From assembly GCA_023424585.1 (NCBI GenBank), contig JAFADT010000517.1:1-6088 (forward strand): a stretch of 6,088 nt of DNA. Reading direction: 5' to 3'. The notes beneath the pieces were generated by a model that had not been told where the DNA came from, searched no databases, and worked only from the letters and a program-made list of their open reading frames with translations. Shown here one piece after another: positions 5,779 to 6,088 of the stretch (positions are counted from its first letter, which is position 1; every line of letters starts with the position of its first letter). Origin of the DNA: Pseudomonadota bacterium. Its GTDB lineage: Bacteria; Myxococcota; Myxococcia; Myxococcales; Myxococcaceae. The translations under genes were made by a program, and so were the position numbers.

Positions 5779-6088
5779 GTGCCTCCGTCCCTGGCCGACT
5801 TCCTCTTCCAGTCCCGCGACGTCCTGCAGGACGCCTGGCTCCACGAAGCCCCCGGCTCCGGCGACACCTTCACGCACGGGCTGGCCGCGGTGGCGGCCCG
5901 GATGGCGAACCCGGACGCGCGCGTGTCCGACGCGCTGGCGCGCGAGCTGTCGCTCCTGGTGCAGGGCTCCGACGGGCACCCCACGACCACCAACTTCCGG
6001 CGCCTGCGCGACACGGTGCTGCGGCTGTGGCGCGAGCGGGGCGGCGAGGACGCCGCGCAGGTGGAGCGCTTCCACGACGCCGTGGACG
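5779..6088 (+). CDS. N-terminus of a probable signalling protein, possibly a sensor histidine kinase (3' partial)
   Basis: The frame is open from 5716 to the right edge. GTG 5779 is the first ATG/GTG/TTG codon after the in-frame TAA at 5713, giving 103 visible residues; the ribosome site is weak. The protein begins PPSLADFLFQSRDVLQDAW, continues with predicted helices (LAAVAARM, SDALARELSLLVQG) and then NFRRLRDTVLRLWRERGG. This all-helical pattern, a 'ladfL..~r..il..W' opening followed about 55 residues later by 'f..LRd.vl.lW', resembles the RsbRD-like N-terminal sensor region found on many soluble myxobacterial histidine kinases. No signal peptide or membrane helix is seen, so it is probably cytoplasmic. 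The kinase core, if there is one, lies beyond the window. Its location beside a response regulator supports a signalling role. The CDS is secure; the kinase call is inference. Confidence 0.6.
   Translation, partial: MPPSLADFLFQSRDVLQDAWLHEAPGSGDTFTHGLAAVAARMANPDARVSDALARELSLLVQGSDGHPTTTNFRRLRDTVLRLWRERGGEDAAQVERFHDAVD

Noticed and set aside
5590..6075. A 161-codon minus-strand frame at the right end
   Set aside because: It is the shadow of the plus-strand gene starting at 5779, which has a coherent helical signalling-type N-terminus.

Overview
This looks like a 6.1 kb piece of a very GC-rich chromosome. Almost every third codon position is G or C, GTG starts are used, and genes are tightly packed. 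Together with the protein families present, this points to a myxobacterium (Myxococcales, Corallococcus/Myxococcus-like). That assignment is inference from composition and gene content. I see no tRNA, rRNA, CRISPR, IS element or phage gene.

Left part (1-4526, + strand): two large genes in one transcription unit, overlapping by 4 bases (GTGA) with a good internal Shine-Dalgarno. The first (1-1665) enters from the left edge with its start missing. The second (1662-4526, 954 aa) is complete. By recalled family patterns they match the bpX5 and bpX6 components of the predicted 'MoxR-vWA-beta-propeller ternary systems', computationally described NTP-dependent conflict/regulatory systems. A MoxR AAA+ ATPase and vWA proteins would then be expected just upstream, outside the window. 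The bpX6-like protein has an N-terminal family domain, a linker with three copies of a basic amphipathic EG(F/L)FARLRR motif, a helical-repeat solenoid and a C-terminal beta-propeller.

Middle (4535-5221, - strand): a response regulator with all canonical receiver residues and an unassigned C-terminal domain of about 90 aa. It is convergent with the bpX6-like gene, with only 8 bases between the stop codons.

Right part (5222-6088): a 168-base divergent intergenic region with two hairpins, and a perfect 15-base palindrome overlapping a consensus -35 box for the response regulator. Next comes a small + strand gene (5390-5671, 93 aa), then a 107-base spacer with a promoter-like element and a hairpin. 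Last is the 5' end of a gene (from GTG 5779) that may encode a cytoplasmic sensor histidine kinase.

The most notable observation is that the response regulator's C-terminal domain and the neighbouring 93-aa protein align without gaps over a 21-residue block and again near their C-termini. They look like two versions of one small domain, possibly RelE/ParE-like in layout. A signalling module of regulator, stand-alone output-domain paralogue and possible kinase may therefore sit beside the ternary-system operon.
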